A stretch of 64,000 nucleotides of DNA from Rhodococcus jostii RHA1 (GTDB lineage: Bacteria > Actinomycetota > Actinomycetes > Mycobacteriales > Mycobacteriaceae). A program made the position numbers and the translations under genes. The stretch covers positions 682,001 through 746,000 of the forward strand of contig NC_008269.1 of the NCBI RefSeq assembly GCF_000014565.1, given 5' to 3'. Below, one piece after another: positions 18,011 to 28,282 of the stretch (its first letter is position 1; every line of letters starts with the position of its first letter). The notes under the pieces were generated by a model. The model did not search any database, was not told the DNA's origin, and saw nothing but the letters and a program-made list of their open reading frames with translations.

Positions 18011-19183
18011 ATGTCGTTCGAGATCCTCGCCCTGATCTCGGCAGCCGCCCTAGCCGGTCCCTTGCTCGCGGTTCGTCGGGGGTGGCACCTGCCGGTGATG
18101 CTCGGTGAGTTGCTCGTAGGGATTCTTCTGGGCACGACGGGCCTCCGATGGATCCACCCGGAAGATCCCACCTTCACCTTTCTCGCGGACATCGGATTCG
18201 CGCTGATCATGTTCGTTGCCGGCACCCATGTACCCGTCCGCGATGCGACCATCCGGCCGGCTCTCGCAAAGGGCACCGCGCGGGCCGCAATCGTCGGGGT
18301 CCTCGCGGCGGCAGCCGGGTTCGGGATCGCCCGGGCATTCGGCACCGGCCATGCGGCCCTGTACGCGGTCCTCATCGCGTCGTCGTCGGCCGCCCTGGTA
18401 CTTCCGCTGATCGACTCGTTGCGGCTCGAGGGCACCCCGGTAGTGCAGACCATGGCCCAGGTCGCGGTCGCAGACACCGCGTGCATCATCGCTCTTCCAC
18501 TCGTGATCAACCCCGCCCAGGCCCCCCGCGCCGCGATAGGTGCTGCCGCCGTCGCGGCATCGGCGGCACTGTTCTACACGTTCCTGAAGTATGCGGACGG
18601 CCGCGGCTGGCTGCACAGTCTGCACCAGGAATCGAAGGACCGCCGCTTCGCGCTGGAGCTGCGGATCAACCTCGGCGTGCTGTTCGCCCTCGCGGCGCTG
18701 GCCGTTCACACCCACGTATCGATCATGCTCGCCGGTTTCGCGCTCGGGCTGGCCGTCGCGGGCGTGGGCGAACCGCGGCGCCTGGCCAAGCAGCTGTTCT
18801 CGATTACCGAAGGGTTCCTCGGTCCCCTGTTCTTCGTGTGGCTGGGCGCCTCGCTGAACCTGCGCGACCTCCGCGCGCACCCGTCGCTGATCCTGCTCGG
18901 CGTCGCGCTCGGACTCGCAGCGGTGACCGTTCACTGCGCGATACGCTTTCTCGGGCAGCCACTGGCCCTTGCCGCATTGGCCTCGGCTCAGCTGGGTGTC
19001 CCGGTCGCGGCGGCGACAATCGGAGAGCAAACGCATATCCTGCAGCCCGGTGAACCCTCGGCGCTGATCCTCGGTGCCCTCCTCACCATCGGCAGCACCA
19101 CATTCGCGGGCGCACTGGCGGCACGCCAAGGTTTCGCTTCGCCCTCCGCTGCGAAACCGGGCCACGGACCAGAGCGCCGGTGA
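18011..19183 (+). CDS. CPA2-type Na+(K+)/H+ antiporter
   Basis: The 390 residues form about 11-12 membrane segments, beginning EILALISAAALAGPLLAV, with PVMLGELLVGILLGTTGL, ADIGFALIMFVAGTH (the discontinuous-helix region), VADTACIIALPLVI, and SITEGFLGPLFFVWLGASLN, typical of the KefB/NapA branch. There is no C-terminal TrkA-N domain. It would exchange protons for Na+ or K+ across the cytoplasmic membrane. It lies 9 bp after the ParB-fold gene and near other K+-related genes. Confidence 0.88.
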   Translation: MSFEILALISAAALAGPLLAVRRGWHLPVMLGELLVGILLGTTGLRWIHPEDPTFTFLADIGFALIMFVAGTHVPVRDATIRPALAKGTARAAIVGVLAAAAGFGIARAFGTGHAALYAVLIASSSAALVLPLIDSLRLEGTPVVQTMAQVAVADTACIIALPLVINPAQAPRAAIGAAAVAASAALFYTFLKYADGRGWLHSLHQESKDRRFALELRINLGVLFALAALAVHTHVSIMLAGFALGLAVAGVGEPRRLAKQLFSITEGFLGPLFFVWLGASLNLRDLRAHPSLILLGVALGLAAVTVHCAIRFLGQPLALAALASAQLGVPVAAATIGEQTHILQPGEPSALILGALLTIGSTTFAGALAARQGFASPSAAKPGHGPERR

Positions 19184-19318
19184 TCACCATGGGTCGAGAC
19201 ACACCACCGTTCGAATTGTCGCAGCCATCGCCCCAGTTGCAATCACCACCGCGATCGCCGGTGGTGTCGCCGCCGCCCCACAGCGGGCAACGGCGATAAT
19301 TCGGCGCCCGTGAATAGT

Positions 19319-19359
19319 GCGAGGTGCACCTCATTGCCCGACAACCGATTGCACCTCGC
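19319..19359. terminator. Inverted repeat downstream of the antiporter
   Basis: GCGAGGTGCA and its exact complement TGCACCTCGC are separated by 21 bp. It lies between the antiporter end and the convergent small gene. No U-tract follows, so terminator or operator remain equally possible. Confidence 0.4.
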
Positions 19360-19422
19360 GGGCCTCCCCAATCAGATCACCTCGAACAGTGCGGATCGGC
19401 GGTTCAGGGCGCTGTCTGCTGC

Positions 19423-19683
19423 TCAGGCCGGTGAGCTACCTCGCTTTGTGGGTGCTCCCCAGGGTGACCGACGGCGCGGATTGACGGACGAAAGCGCACG
19501 GACAAGGTGTGGGTCGCAGTGCGCATCCAGGACTGCCGCCCATAGCCTGTCGACGAACTGGTGCTCGGTGATTCCGAAAGTCTGGAAGACCAGCTCTGCA
19601 GGAACTCCGCCGTAGGGAATCCACATCCGAGCGAGGGTGATGAGTTCGCGCGCTTCGCGGGGTACGTCCTGACCGTAACTCAT
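19423..19683 (-). CDS. 86-residue DUF3263-like protein
   Basis: The sequence MSYGQDVPREARELITLARM, WIPYGGVPAELVFQTFGITE, HQFVDRLWAAVLDAH resembles the short actinobacterial DUF3263 family (a helical, HTH-like fold with an RYYQ-type third helix, here HQFVDRL). The last 20 residues are basic and unconserved. It is convergent with the antiporter and divergent from the decayed kdpD. Confidence 0.55.
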   Translation of the reverse strand: MSYGQDVPREARELITLARMWIPYGGVPAELVFQTFGITEHQFVDRLWAAVLDAHCDPHLVRALSSVNPRRRSPWGAPTKRGSSPA

Positions 19684-19839
19684 CGCGCGTCTCCCGTTGC
19701 GTATCCGCCGCCGTCTCTCATGTCGATACTGTCAGGGGCATGGACGGGTCTGCTGGGCTCAGGTGAGGACGCCGGACTCGTCATCTCAGCCCAGAACTCG
19801 AAACTCCCGCGCGGGCACGCTGGGGCGTGCGCGTCGGCC

Positions 19840-21770
19840 GGTGCGGGCGATACGGTCGATGCGGCCCTGGCCAAATACCGGGCCGATCAGGAGATCACCG
19901 ACCTCTGGGAGGCTCGGGAGCGGGTGGTCGTCGCGGTCACCGGTGGCCCGGAATCGGAGACCCTGGTTCGGCGGGCCAGCCGGATCGCGTCGAAGGCTAG
20001 CGCGGAATTGCTGGTGGTGCACGTGGTCCGCGGGGACGGGTTGGCCGGGGTGTCCGCGGCCACCATGGCCACGATCCGCCGACTCGCGACCGATCTCGGG
20101 GCGAGTGTGCACACCATAGTCGGTGACGACGTGCCCGACGCGCTGCTCGAATTCGCCCGCTCGGTCAACGCCACCCAGCTGGTGCTCGGAACCTCCCGCC
20201 ACTCGCGGCTGGCCCGGATATTCGAGGAGGGCATCGGCGCCACCGTGGTCCGCGAATCGGGTCCCATCGACGTACACATGGTCACCCACCCGCACGCGAA
20301 CCGGCGGTGGCGGGTGCCGGTCGTCGGCACGGGGCCGCGGATCGCCGCGAGCTGGCTGGCCGCGGTCGCCCTGCCAGCGGCCGCGTCGGCGCTGATGTCG
20401 CTGCCCGGGGATCGGCTCGGCACCTCCGGGGTGAGCGCCCTGTTCTTCGTGGTGGCGCTGCTCGGCGGGGTGGCGCCGGCGGCCCTGTCGGCGATCGTGT
20501 CCGGGCTGCTGCTGAACTACTTCTTCATCCCGCCGGTGCACACCTTCACCATCGCCGAACCGGACAACTTGCTCACCCTGGTGGTGTTGCTGCTGGTGGC
20601 GGTGGCGGTGGCGGTGGCGGTGGCGGCACTAGTGGATGCCGCTGCCCGGCGGACCCGGCAGGCGCGCCGCGCCTCCCGCGAGGCGGGAGCTGCTCAACCT
20701 GTTCGCCGGGTCGGTGCTCCATGGCAGCGACCTTGCGGCTCTGCTCGACCGGGTTCGGGAAACCTACGGCCGACGCGGGGTGACCGTCCTGCACCGCGGA
20801 GACCCGGTGTGCTCGGTGGGCGCCGCCCCGGTGACCGAGGCGGCGGCGGACACGGTCTGCGAGGCCGCTGATGGGGAATACGCGCTGGTGCTGACCGGCC
20901 GGGAGCTGCCTGGGCACGACCGCCGGGTGTTGTCCGCGGTCGCCAATCAGGCGGTGATGTTGCTGCGGCAGCAGCAACTGGCCGACGAGGCTGGCGAGGC
21001 CCGGGCGTTGGCCGCGGCGGACCGGCTGCGCCGCTCCCTCCTGTCCGCGGTCAGCCACGACCTGCGCACCCCACTGGCCGCGATCAAGTTCGCCGTCTCC
21101 AGCCTGCGAAGCCAGGACGTGGAATTCTCCCGAGGACACCGCCGAACTCCTGGCCACCGCCGACGAGTCTGCCGACCAGCTGACCGATCTGGTCGGCAAC
21201 CTACTCGACTCCTCCCGCCTGGCGGCCGGGGCTATCCGCCCGGTCCTGAAACCGGTGTATGTCGACGAGATCGTGCATCGGGCGTTGGTCGGGGTCGGGC
21301 GCGGTACCCCCGGATACGGGCGTGCCGGCCCCGACCGGATTCACGTCGACGTGGGTGCGGTGTCGGTGCTCGCCGACCCGGGACTGCTCGAACGAGTTAT
21401 GGCGAACCTGGCCGACAATGCGTTGGGCTACGCCGACGACTGCCCGGTCCGGATCGGGGCGGCCCGGTCCGGGACGCGCGCCACTATTACCGTCGCCGAC
21501 CGCGGCCCGGGGATCCCCCGCGACGCCGAGGACGCCGTCTTCGCACCGTTTCAACGGCTCGGTGACCGGGACAACACCACCGGGATCGGCCTGGGCCTGT
21601 CGGTGGTTCGCGGGTTCGTCGAGGCCATGGGCGGAACGATCACCGCCACCGACACCCCCGGTGGGGGCCTGACCATGGTCGTCGACCTGCCCTCCGGTGA
21701 GGAGAACGGCGACGCCCCACCGAGGGCGCATCCGGGGATCCCCGGTACCCCCTCCATTACAGCTAGGAAC
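19840..21770 (+). pseudogene. kdpD: kdpD sensor kinase, truncated and twice frameshifted
   Basis: Three consecutive frames give the C-terminal two thirds of KdpD. Frame 1 has the USP-like domain (KYRADQEITDLWEARERVVV, ELLVVHVVRG) and the DUF4118 four-helix membrane domain ending FFIPPVHTFTIAEPDNLLTL. Frame 2, from about 20680, has the GAF-like region and H box (LLSAVSHDLRTPLAAIKFAV). Frame 3, from about 21125, has N, G1 and G2 boxes (VMANLADNALGYA, DRGPGIP, GIGLGLSVVRGFVEAMGG). The N-terminal K+-sensing ATPase domain is missing, and no kdpFABC or kdpE is in the window. Confidence 0.8.
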
Positions 21771-22319
21771 ACCCTGATAACCCTTGTGCCGCAGTCGGTG
21801 ACGAACGGGGCGACCGGGATCGCATGGTGCCCCCTCCCGACACGACATCACCAGAGGTACCGGACGGATCACCGGTGGGGGGAGTCGGCGGCCCGGCCGG
21901 TCCCGGATGAGCCCGCAGTCGGCACGCGAGCTGGCCCGGGCCGGGCAGGCCGGGTGTTGAGGTACCGGATCATCGGTGCGGCTCCGACGAAGGAACCGAC
22001 CATCACGACGGTGACCACGAGATCGCCCACCAGAGAGCATCCTTTCCCGCACGAGAAACCAACAGGTACAGATCAGCGTCGGCCTGCGGCGGCAGAACGG
22101 GAAGAAGGGGTACGGGTTATTCGCGAAATCGATTGGCGCACAGCTTCCCGAGGTGATGCGGTCATGGCATCGGGATGGGATCGGTGACCGGTCGACTACA
22201 GCCTGGCGCGGATAGTCGGCAGGTCGCGTCGCCCACCGGCGCGCGAAGCGAAATATCTTAGCGAAATCCTTACGCCCCGGCAGCCGAGCGCAGTCCCGAA
22301 CCGCGTCTAGGCTTCGGCG
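21771..22319. other. Upstream region of the permease, about 0.55 kb
   Basis: No clear gene. On the minus strand a GTG-started frame (21869..22031) would give a 53-residue product with one hydrophobic segment (LVVTVVMVGSFVGAAPMI), possibly a small membrane peptide. I could not recognise a riboswitch by eye. Confidence 0.35.
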
Positions 22320-24338
22320 GTGTCCAAAGCCGTACATGCGGCGCGGCGCCTGATTCTGGGGCGTGCGCTGCGCAGTGAGCATCTCGGTGACCAGTTGCTG
22401 TCCAAGCGGCTGGCGCTGCCGATCTTCGCCTCCGACCCCCTCTCGTCGGTGGCCTACGCCACCCAGGAAATTCTGCTGGTCCTCTCCCTGGGCGGGCTGG
22501 CGTACCTGTACCTCACCCCCTATCTGGCGGCCGGGGTGGTGGTGCTGCTGGCGGTGGTGGTGCTGTCCTACCGGCAGGTGGTCTTCGCCTACCCCAGCGG
22601 CGGCGGATCCTACGAGGTCGCGAACCGTAACCTGGGGCCGTCCGCCGGGTTGACGGTCGCCGCTGCCCTGCTCGTCGACTACGTGATGACCGTGGCGGTG
22701 TCGGTGGCCGCCGGAGTGGACAACCTCATCTCCGCGCTACCCTCACTCAATCCGCATCGGGTCGAACTGGCGGTCGGCTTCGTGATCCTGTTGACCGCGA
22801 TGAACCTGCGCGGGGTCCGCGAATCCGGCAAAACCTTCGCCGTCCCGACCTACGGATTCATCGCCGGCGTCCTCGTCCTGATCGTCACCGGCCTGATCCG
22901 GGTGCTACTCGGGGACGCACCGGTCGCCGAGAGCGCCGCCTACTCGATCACCCCGGAACACTCCGGGTTCACCGGGCTGGCGCTGGTGTTCTTCGCCCTG
23001 CGCGCCTTCTCCTCCGGCTGCACCGCGCTGACCGGGGTCGAGGCCATCTCCAACGGGGTCCCCGCCTTCCGGAAACCCAAGAGCGCCAATGCCGCCAAGA
23101 CCCTTGTCGCGATGGGGGCTACCGCGATCGTGATGTTCGCCGGCATCACCGCACTGGCCATCATCAGCAAGGTTCGCATCGCGGAACACACCTGTGACCT
23201 GATTGGTTTCACCGGAAACTGTGACACCGATCCGCAGCGCACCGTGATCGCGCAGATCGCGGCCGCGGTGTTCGGGGGGACCACCAACGTCGGGTTCTTC
23301 TACATCCAGGCCGCCACCGTGCTGATCCTGATCCTGGCCGCGAACACCGCCTACAACGGGTTCCCGCTGCTCGCCTCGATCCTGGCCCGCGACCGCTACC
23401 TACCCCGCCAGCTCAACACCCGCGGCGACCGGCTCGCGTTCAGCAACGGCATCATCCTGCTGGCCTTGGCCGCCGGCATCCTGATCGTCGTCTTCGACGC
23501 CTCGGTCACCCACCTGATCCAGCTCTACATCCTCGGGGTGTTCACCTCCTTCACCCTCAGCCAGGCCGGGATGGTGCGGCACTGGAACCGGCTGCTGCGC
23601 GCCGAACCGGACCGGGCCGAGCGGCACCGTATCCGGGTGCGGCGCACCGTCAACGGTGTCGGCTGCGCCCTCACCGGGTTGGTGCTGATCATCGTGACCG
23701 CCACCAAGTTCACTCAGGGCGCCTACCTGGTGGTGATCGCGATGCCGATCCTCTTCGTGATGATGAAGGCCATCCGCCGGCACTACGACCGGGTGGCCGC
23801 CGCGCTCGTCCTCGACGAGGACAGCTTCGACCTGCCCTCCCGGGTGCACGCCATCGTCCTGATCTCCCAGCTGCACAAACCGGCCGCCCGCGCCCTCGCC
23901 TATGCCCGCGCCACCCGGCCCTCGATCCTCGAGGCCGTCACCGTGCAGAGCGACGACACCCCCCGACTGCAGAAGGAGTGGGACAAGCAGAGTATGCCGG
24001 TGCCGCTGAAGGTGCTCGCGTCCCCCTACCGGGAGGTGACCCGGCCGATCATCAACTATGTCAAAACCATCCGCCGGGACAACCCCCGCGAGGTGATCAC
24101 CATCTACATCCCCGAGTACGTCGTCGGGCACTGGTGGGAACACCTGCTGCACAACCAGAGCGCCCTGCGCCTGAAGGGCCGGTTGCTGTACACCCCCGGA
24201 GTGATGGTCACCAGCGTGCCCTGGCTGCTGGACTCCGCCGAACACGTCACCCATCCCGCCGCGAGGCCCGCCCCCGGCGACATCCGCCGCGGTGGTCTCG
24301 CGGCCGGCACACCGGGCCCGCTCACTCCGGCACTGTGA
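22320..24338 (+). CDS. APC-superfamily permease, KimA-like
   Basis: The 672 residues start at GTG. About 12 membrane helices begin after LPIFASDPLSSVAYATQEIL, the conserved helix-1 region of KimA/YdaO-type APC transporters. Further hallmarks are YPSGGGSYEVANRNLGPSAG, GCTALTGVEAISNGVPAF and ANTAYNGFPLLASILARDRY. A soluble C-terminal domain of about 170 residues follows (HAIVLISQLHKPAARALAYA, ITIYIPEYVVGHWWEHLLHN), as in the high-affinity K+ importer KimA. K+ uptake is the best guess given the neighbouring kdpD and antiporter; amino-acid transport is the alternative. Confidence 0.82.
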   Translation: MSKAVHAARRLILGRALRSEHLGDQLLSKRLALPIFASDPLSSVAYATQEILLVLSLGGLAYLYLTPYLAAGVVVLLAVVVLSYRQVVFAYPSGGGSYEVANRNLGPSAGLTVAAALLVDYVMTVAVSVAAGVDNLISALPSLNPHRVELAVGFVILLTAMNLRGVRESGKTFAVPTYGFIAGVLVLIVTGLIRVLLGDAPVAESAAYSITPEHSGFTGLALVFFALRAFSSGCTALTGVEAISNGVPAFRKPKSANAAKTLVAMGATAIVMFAGITALAIISKVRIAEHTCDLIGFTGNCDTDPQRTVIAQIAAAVFGGTTNVGFFYIQAATVLILILAANTAYNGFPLLASILARDRYLPRQLNTRGDRLAFSNGIILLALAAGILIVVFDASVTHLIQLYILGVFTSFTLSQAGMVRHWNRLLRAEPDRAERHRIRVRRTVNGVGCALTGLVLIIVTATKFTQGAYLVVIAMPILFVMMKAIRRHYDRVAAALVLDEDSFDLPSRVHAIVLISQLHKPAARALAYARATRPSILEAVTVQSDDTPRLQKEWDKQSMPVPLKVLASPYREVTRPIINYVKTIRRDNPREVITIYIPEYVVGHWWEHLLHNQSALRLKGRLLYTPGVMVTSVPWLLDSAEHVTHPAARPAPGDIRRGGLAAGTPGPLTPAL

Positions 24339-24520
24339 GGAGACCACCCCTGGCCGCGCAGCACGGGATCTACCGCAACGCCGACTCGGGCGTTCTGGTC
24401 CGGTGGTGCCGGGATCGACTGCAGCGATGGGACATGCCGCACTCGCTCACCCGGCTCGCCACCCCGCTGGGGTCGACGACCGTCCTGAACGCCGGCACGG
24501 GCCCCTTGTGGAGTCGTTCA
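24335..24520 (+). pseudogene. N-terminal fragment of an alpha/beta-hydrolase-like gene
   Basis: A GTG overlaps the permease stop (GTGA). The product LAAQHGIYRNADSGVLVRWC, RDRLQRWDMPHSLTRLATPL, GSTTVLNAGTG looks like the start of an alpha/beta hydrolase, reaching the first beta strands (the T-VLNAGTG turn), after which the homology stops and the convergent glsB-like gene begins. The catalytic region is absent. Confidence 0.4.
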
Positions 24521-24790
24521 GTGGTGTACGCGGCGACCGGTGACGGCCTTGACGATGAACAACAGGATCACCGCGCCGAGGAGACAGGTCAGGAAGCTGA
24601 AGATCAGCCCGCCGCCTTCAACGTCGACTCCGAGCAGTTTGAGGAGGAATCCACCGAGCAGTCCGCCGGCGATGCCGACGACGATGTTGAGGAGGATGCC
24701 CATCTGAGCATCGGTCTTCATGATCTTGCTGCCGATCCAGCCGGCTAGTCCGCCGATGATGATCCAGCCGATGATTCCCAGTCCGAGCAT
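24518..24790 (-). CDS. GlsB/YeaQ/YmgE-family membrane protein
   Basis: The 90 residues carry three membrane segments with the Gly-rich family pattern: IGWIIIGGLAGWIGSKIMKT, QMGILLNIVVGIAGGLLGGF, LIFSFLTCLLGAVILLFIVK. The ATG was chosen for the aggaccc ribosome site; a longer upstream frame is unconserved. Members are stress-associated small membrane proteins (annotated transglycosylase-associated) without proven enzymatic activity. Confidence 0.88.
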   Translation of the reverse strand: MLGLGIIGWIIIGGLAGWIGSKIMKTDAQMGILLNIVVGIAGGLLGGFLLKLLGVDVEGGGLIFSFLTCLLGAVILLFIVKAVTGRRVHH

Positions 24791-24953
24791 CGTGGGGTCC
24801 TTTCCTGGGGCACCCGCGAGGTGGTCTTGGGTGCCGTGGCCGTCGAGCGGGGTGTCGACAACTCTTGGTGGAGTGGATACCCCGATGAGGTCCTTGAGAA
24901 GCAGCGCTGGTGGTGTGCACGTCTGCGTCGTGATCACTCACGGTGGTGTGGGA

Positions 24954-26000
24954 TCAGGGATTCGGAGCCTGTTCGAGGAGGGCGGGACGGCCGCCGGTTC
25001 CGTCGGGAATCGGGTAGTAGGTGTGGTGGGTGTTCGGGTCGAGTACCGCGACGTGTGCGCCGTCGGCGAGGTGACCGGATCCGAGTTCGGTGAGGTGTCC
25101 GCCCTGTTGGTCGAGCACTGTGACGGTGCCGCTCTCGGAGGCAACGTAAAGGCGTTGCGCTCCTTGGTCGTAGGCGAGGACATCGGGGTGTTTGCCGACG
25201 TCGATGGTGCCGGCGGTCTGCCAGGTCGCCAGGTCGACGGTGAGCAGGGTGGCATTGTCCTCGCAGGCGACGAACGCCAGCCGCGCCTGCGGGTCGAGGG
25301 CGAGGCCGTGGCCGCCGCGGCAGCCGGGCAACGGGAGCCGGCGAATGACGGTCAGAGCCTGTGGGTCGATGGCGGCGAGATCGCCCTTCCCTTGCACGGC
25401 GACCAGCATCTGGTCGGCGACCGGGTCGTAGGCGACGTTGCCGACGTCGCCGCCGAGGTCGACGGTGCCGCGTACCTGGGCGGTGACTGCGTCGATGACC
25501 GTTTCCGAGCCGCCGGATTCGTTGGTGGTCCACACCGCGCCGCGTTTCGGGTCATGGGCGATCCCGTCCGGATAATCACCGGTGGGGGCCTGCCCGAGCA
25601 CGGCGGCGGTGTCTTCGTCGAGGATGACCAGCCGGTTGTCGCCGGTGGCGGTGACGTAGACCCGGCGCAGTTCGGGAACGACTAGGACACCGTGCGCCTG
25701 GGACAGGTTCGGGATCGTCCGCACGACCTGCCGGGTGTGGACGTCGACTTCGATGACCTCGCTGGCGCCGAGGTGGGCAATGAACAACAGTCCCCGATCA
25801 GAGTCGAGACTTCCGTAGTCGAAGCGTGAATTGTCGCCGGGGAGGGCAATTTCCGCGACCGGCTGCAGCGGCAGCGACCCATCCTCCGGCGGTGACGATC
25901 CGGACGAGCACGCGCCGACCCACATCGCCCCGATCATCAGCGCGGGCACCAGGTGCCGTGCTGCTCGGGCGCCGCGGCCGGTCATGGGCATCGTTCCCAT
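24954..26000 (-). CDS. YncE-like beta-propeller lipoprotein
   Basis: The 348 residues begin with a lipoprotein signal (RHLVPALMIGAMWVGAC, Cys at the lipobox). Repeated blade motifs follow, including FIAHLGASEVIEVDVHTRQV, VYVTATGDNRLVILDEDTAA, AVWTTNESGGSETVIDAVTA and LYVASESGTVTVLDQQGGHL, giving about seven YVTN-type blades. It is anchored outside the cytoplasmic membrane. The role is unknown. The gaggag ribosome site fixes the start. It is followed upstream on the same strand by another lipoprotein gene (DUF1259), so the two may form an operon. Confidence 0.82.
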   Translation of the reverse strand: MGTMPMTGRGARAARHLVPALMIGAMWVGACSSGSSPPEDGSLPLQPVAEIALPGDNSRFDYGSLDSDRGLLFIAHLGASEVIEVDVHTRQVVRTIPNLSQAHGVLVVPELRRVYVTATGDNRLVILDEDTAAVLGQAPTGDYPDGIAHDPKRGAVWTTNESGGSETVIDAVTAQVRGTVDLGGDVGNVAYDPVADQMLVAVQGKGDLAAIDPQALTVIRRLPLPGCRGGHGLALDPQARLAFVACEDNATLLTVDLATWQTAGTIDVGKHPDVLAYDQGAQRLYVASESGTVTVLDQQGGHLTELGSGHLADGAHVAVLDPNTHHTYYPIPDGTGGRPALLEQAPNP

Positions 26001-26050
26001 TGTCGTCTCCTCGCCGTTCATCGCCTGCGTTGTCGAGCGCCGAGGCCCGG

Positions 26051-26997
26051 TCAGTTCCCGGCTGTGATGTTGGTGGTGTCGACGGCGATCCGCAGGGTGG
26101 CGGCGAGGGCGGGGGCGTCGCCGACGGCCCAGAAGTGCAGGTAGAACAGGCCCGGTTGTTCGTCGAGGGAGTGGTTGTGGACCTCGACGACGTCGATGCC
26201 GCCGGCGCGGAGCGCCTCGATCACGTTCTGCACCTCGGGTGCGGTCATCACGATGTCCCCGTTGACTGCGGCCCGGCCGCCGCCGACCGGTTGGAAGTTC
26301 AGTGCGGTGGTGACGCCGAAGGTGGGCGGCAGCAGATGGCCGTTGTCCTCGATGGTGTCGCGGCGGCCGATGGTGAGTTTGTAGATGCCGCCGTCCGCGG
26401 TGCCGTGCCGTCCGAGGGCGGTGTCGAGGTCGACCGGCGGCTGCTGGGCCGGGGGCGGGGTCGGCGGGGCGATGGCGGTGACGTCGAGTGCGGCCCGGAT
26501 CCCGCGGGCGAGGTCGGCCGGATCGCCCATGGCGTGGACGCGGGTCCACCACACCGGCGGGGTCTGTTCGAGCGGGCGATTGTGGATGGCGGTCTGGGCG
26601 ATGCCGTGTGCCTCCAGCGCGTCGGTGACCTGGGGGAGCTCGTCCTCGGTGACGACCAGGTCGCCCATCACCAATGTGTCGTCGTCGTACCAGGCGAAGG
26701 CGACGTAGCCGCCGAGCGACAGACCCGGCTTCACGGTCACCCCGCGGGTAACCACGGTCAGGTCCGTGGGCAGCGCGACCCGGCCCACGCCGCCTTGTCG
26801 CCGAGCTTGCCGGTGCGGCCGAGGATGGTGGACACCGAGGAGCAGTACGCGTCGGTGGTCTGCCCCGGCGTCTGCTCCGCCGGGGTCGTCGGACCGTCCG
26901 CGGAAGTGGTGGTGTCACCGCACGAGATCACCGCGAATGCCAGCGCGGTGACCAGGAGCAGGGATCGAAGGGCCGTGACCTGCGCAATCCGAGACAT
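26051..26997 (-). pseudogene. LppY/LpqO-type DUF1259 lipoprotein with one frameshift
   Basis: The N-terminal frame has a signal and lipobox (LRSLLLVTALAFAVISCGDT) and runs to STILGRTGKLGDKAA. At about 26795 it must shift by one base to continue as VGRVALPTDLTVVTRGVTVK, PGLSLGGYVAFAWYDDDTLV and on through two DUF1259 repeats (PPVWWTRVHAMGDPADLARG; LFYLHFWAVGDAPALAATLR). The rest is intact, so the break is recent or a base-calling error. An internal-start product would lack the signal peptide. Confidence 0.78.
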
Positions 26998-27700
26998 CGG
27001 TGCACCTTCTTCTGCTGTCGTCGGACCTCGCCGGGAGATCCACATCAACGGTATCCAATTGCGGACGTTCGGGTATCCGAGCAGCTCGGTGAGCGCGAAT
27101 TAGGTGTGTGAGGAGGAGCGTTCGCCGATGCGGCAGTACGCGATGACCGGATGGTCGGCGGTGATGCGGCGCGGGCCATCACGACCAGCTCGCGATCTGG
27201 TGAACCTGCCCCGCGAGAGGCGATTACGCCGGGCCCTTTGCCTCGTTTCTCGCGGCAGGCGTGCCGCGCCAGCTCTCGGCTATTTCGGGCTCGGAACATC
27301 TCGTCGAGCATTCGGATCTCGATGGGGGTGGGGAACCGGAGGCGTTTTGCGGCGACGTACACCCAGCGCTCCTGCCGGGTGTGGCCCGAGTCGGTCGGGG
27401 AGGGCGTCCAGGTGGGCGAGGAGTTCGTTGTCGAGCGCGACGTCGATCCGGGCGGTCAGCGCGTCGGGCCTCGTGTCATGCAGTGCGGGATGGTACGCAG
27501 GTCGACGCCAGGTCGTCGCCGCGACACATTCTATCGGAACAACCCCACCGTCCATCCGGCGTTGGCTTCCAACCGGTGTCCTGTTTGACGGATCGTCAAA
27601 CAGGACAGGCCGATACGGTGTGACGTGGCGGGGTCGGCCACCGGCATCGTGGGTATTGCGCGCTTCTCATTGACGTTGCCTGGTGCGGCACTGGCCGAGG
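26998..27700. other. Gene-poor interval with an inverted repeat
   Basis: No supported gene. Short minus-strand pieces (ARIDVALDNELLAHLDALPD) look protein-like but are not in a complete frame. Confidence 0.4.
27578..27606. repeat. 29-bp inverted repeat (12-bp arms, 5-bp centre)
   Basis: The arms GTCCTGTTTGAC and GTCAAACAGGAC are exact complements. It lies 95 bp past the zeta-like toxin stop. It could be a terminator for that operon or a binding site for a dimeric regulator; there is no T-tract on either side. Confidence 0.65.
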
Positions 27701-28282
27701 CTAGCTGTCCGCGCGCAGTGCCGTCGGGGTCCAGGACGGCCAGGTCGGGTCGTCGATCGGGTTGCCGTTGGTGAAGCTTGCGACTAGGCGGAACGGGTGG
27801 GCTGTGGTGGTGTTGTCGTATACGTAGGCTTGGTCGGCGGCGGCGATCGCGGCCCGCAGTAGACTCCACAACCGCCCAAACCGCGCCCGGATCTTCTCCT
27901 CGGGCACATGGTGACCTCCGTTCGCTACACGGTCGACCACGCGCGCGACGGCCAACTCCTCCGGGATCAGGACCACGTGCAAGGTCAAGTGGAATCCTGC
28001 CTGGTGGGCGTCGCGGAGCAGGTCGAGTTTCGACTCGTGGGAGAACACGGTCTCGGTGACGAACGATCGGCGTTGGGCGATCCGCTGTGCTCGTTGTTCG
28101 GCGGCGAGGGAGGCCGCTTCGTAGGCGTGGGTTGCCGCCTCGTGCGGCCAGCGTGCGGCGGCGATGACGTCTGCGTTGACGAAGTCCAGGTGCGTGACGG
28201 GACCGAGTATGTGTTCGTAGAACGTGGTCTTGCCGGCACCGTTCGGTCCGGCGATGGCGTGCAGGACGGGATCGGGGCTCAA
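27701..28282 (-). CDS. Zeta-toxin-like P-loop kinase
   Basis: The 193 residues have a Walker A motif at the N terminus (AIAGPNGAGKTTFYEHILGP), DFVNADVIAAARWP, a FVTETVFSHESKLDLLRDAH block and DNTTTAHPFRLVAS near the end, the layout of the zeta/AAA_33 family. Zeta toxins phosphorylate UDP-sugar precursors and are held by an antitoxin. The proposed start is TTG overlapping the antitoxin stop (TTGA); no better start exists without deep overlap. Confidence 0.8.
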   Translation of the reverse strand: MSPDPVLHAIAGPNGAGKTTFYEHILGPVTHLDFVNADVIAAARWPHEAATHAYEAASLAAEQRAQRIAQRRSFVTETVFSHESKLDLLRDAHQAGFHLTLHVVLIPEELAVARVVDRVANGGHHVPEEKIRARFGRLWSLLRAAIAAADQAYVYDNTTTAHPFRLVASFTNGNPIDDPTWPSWTPTALRADS

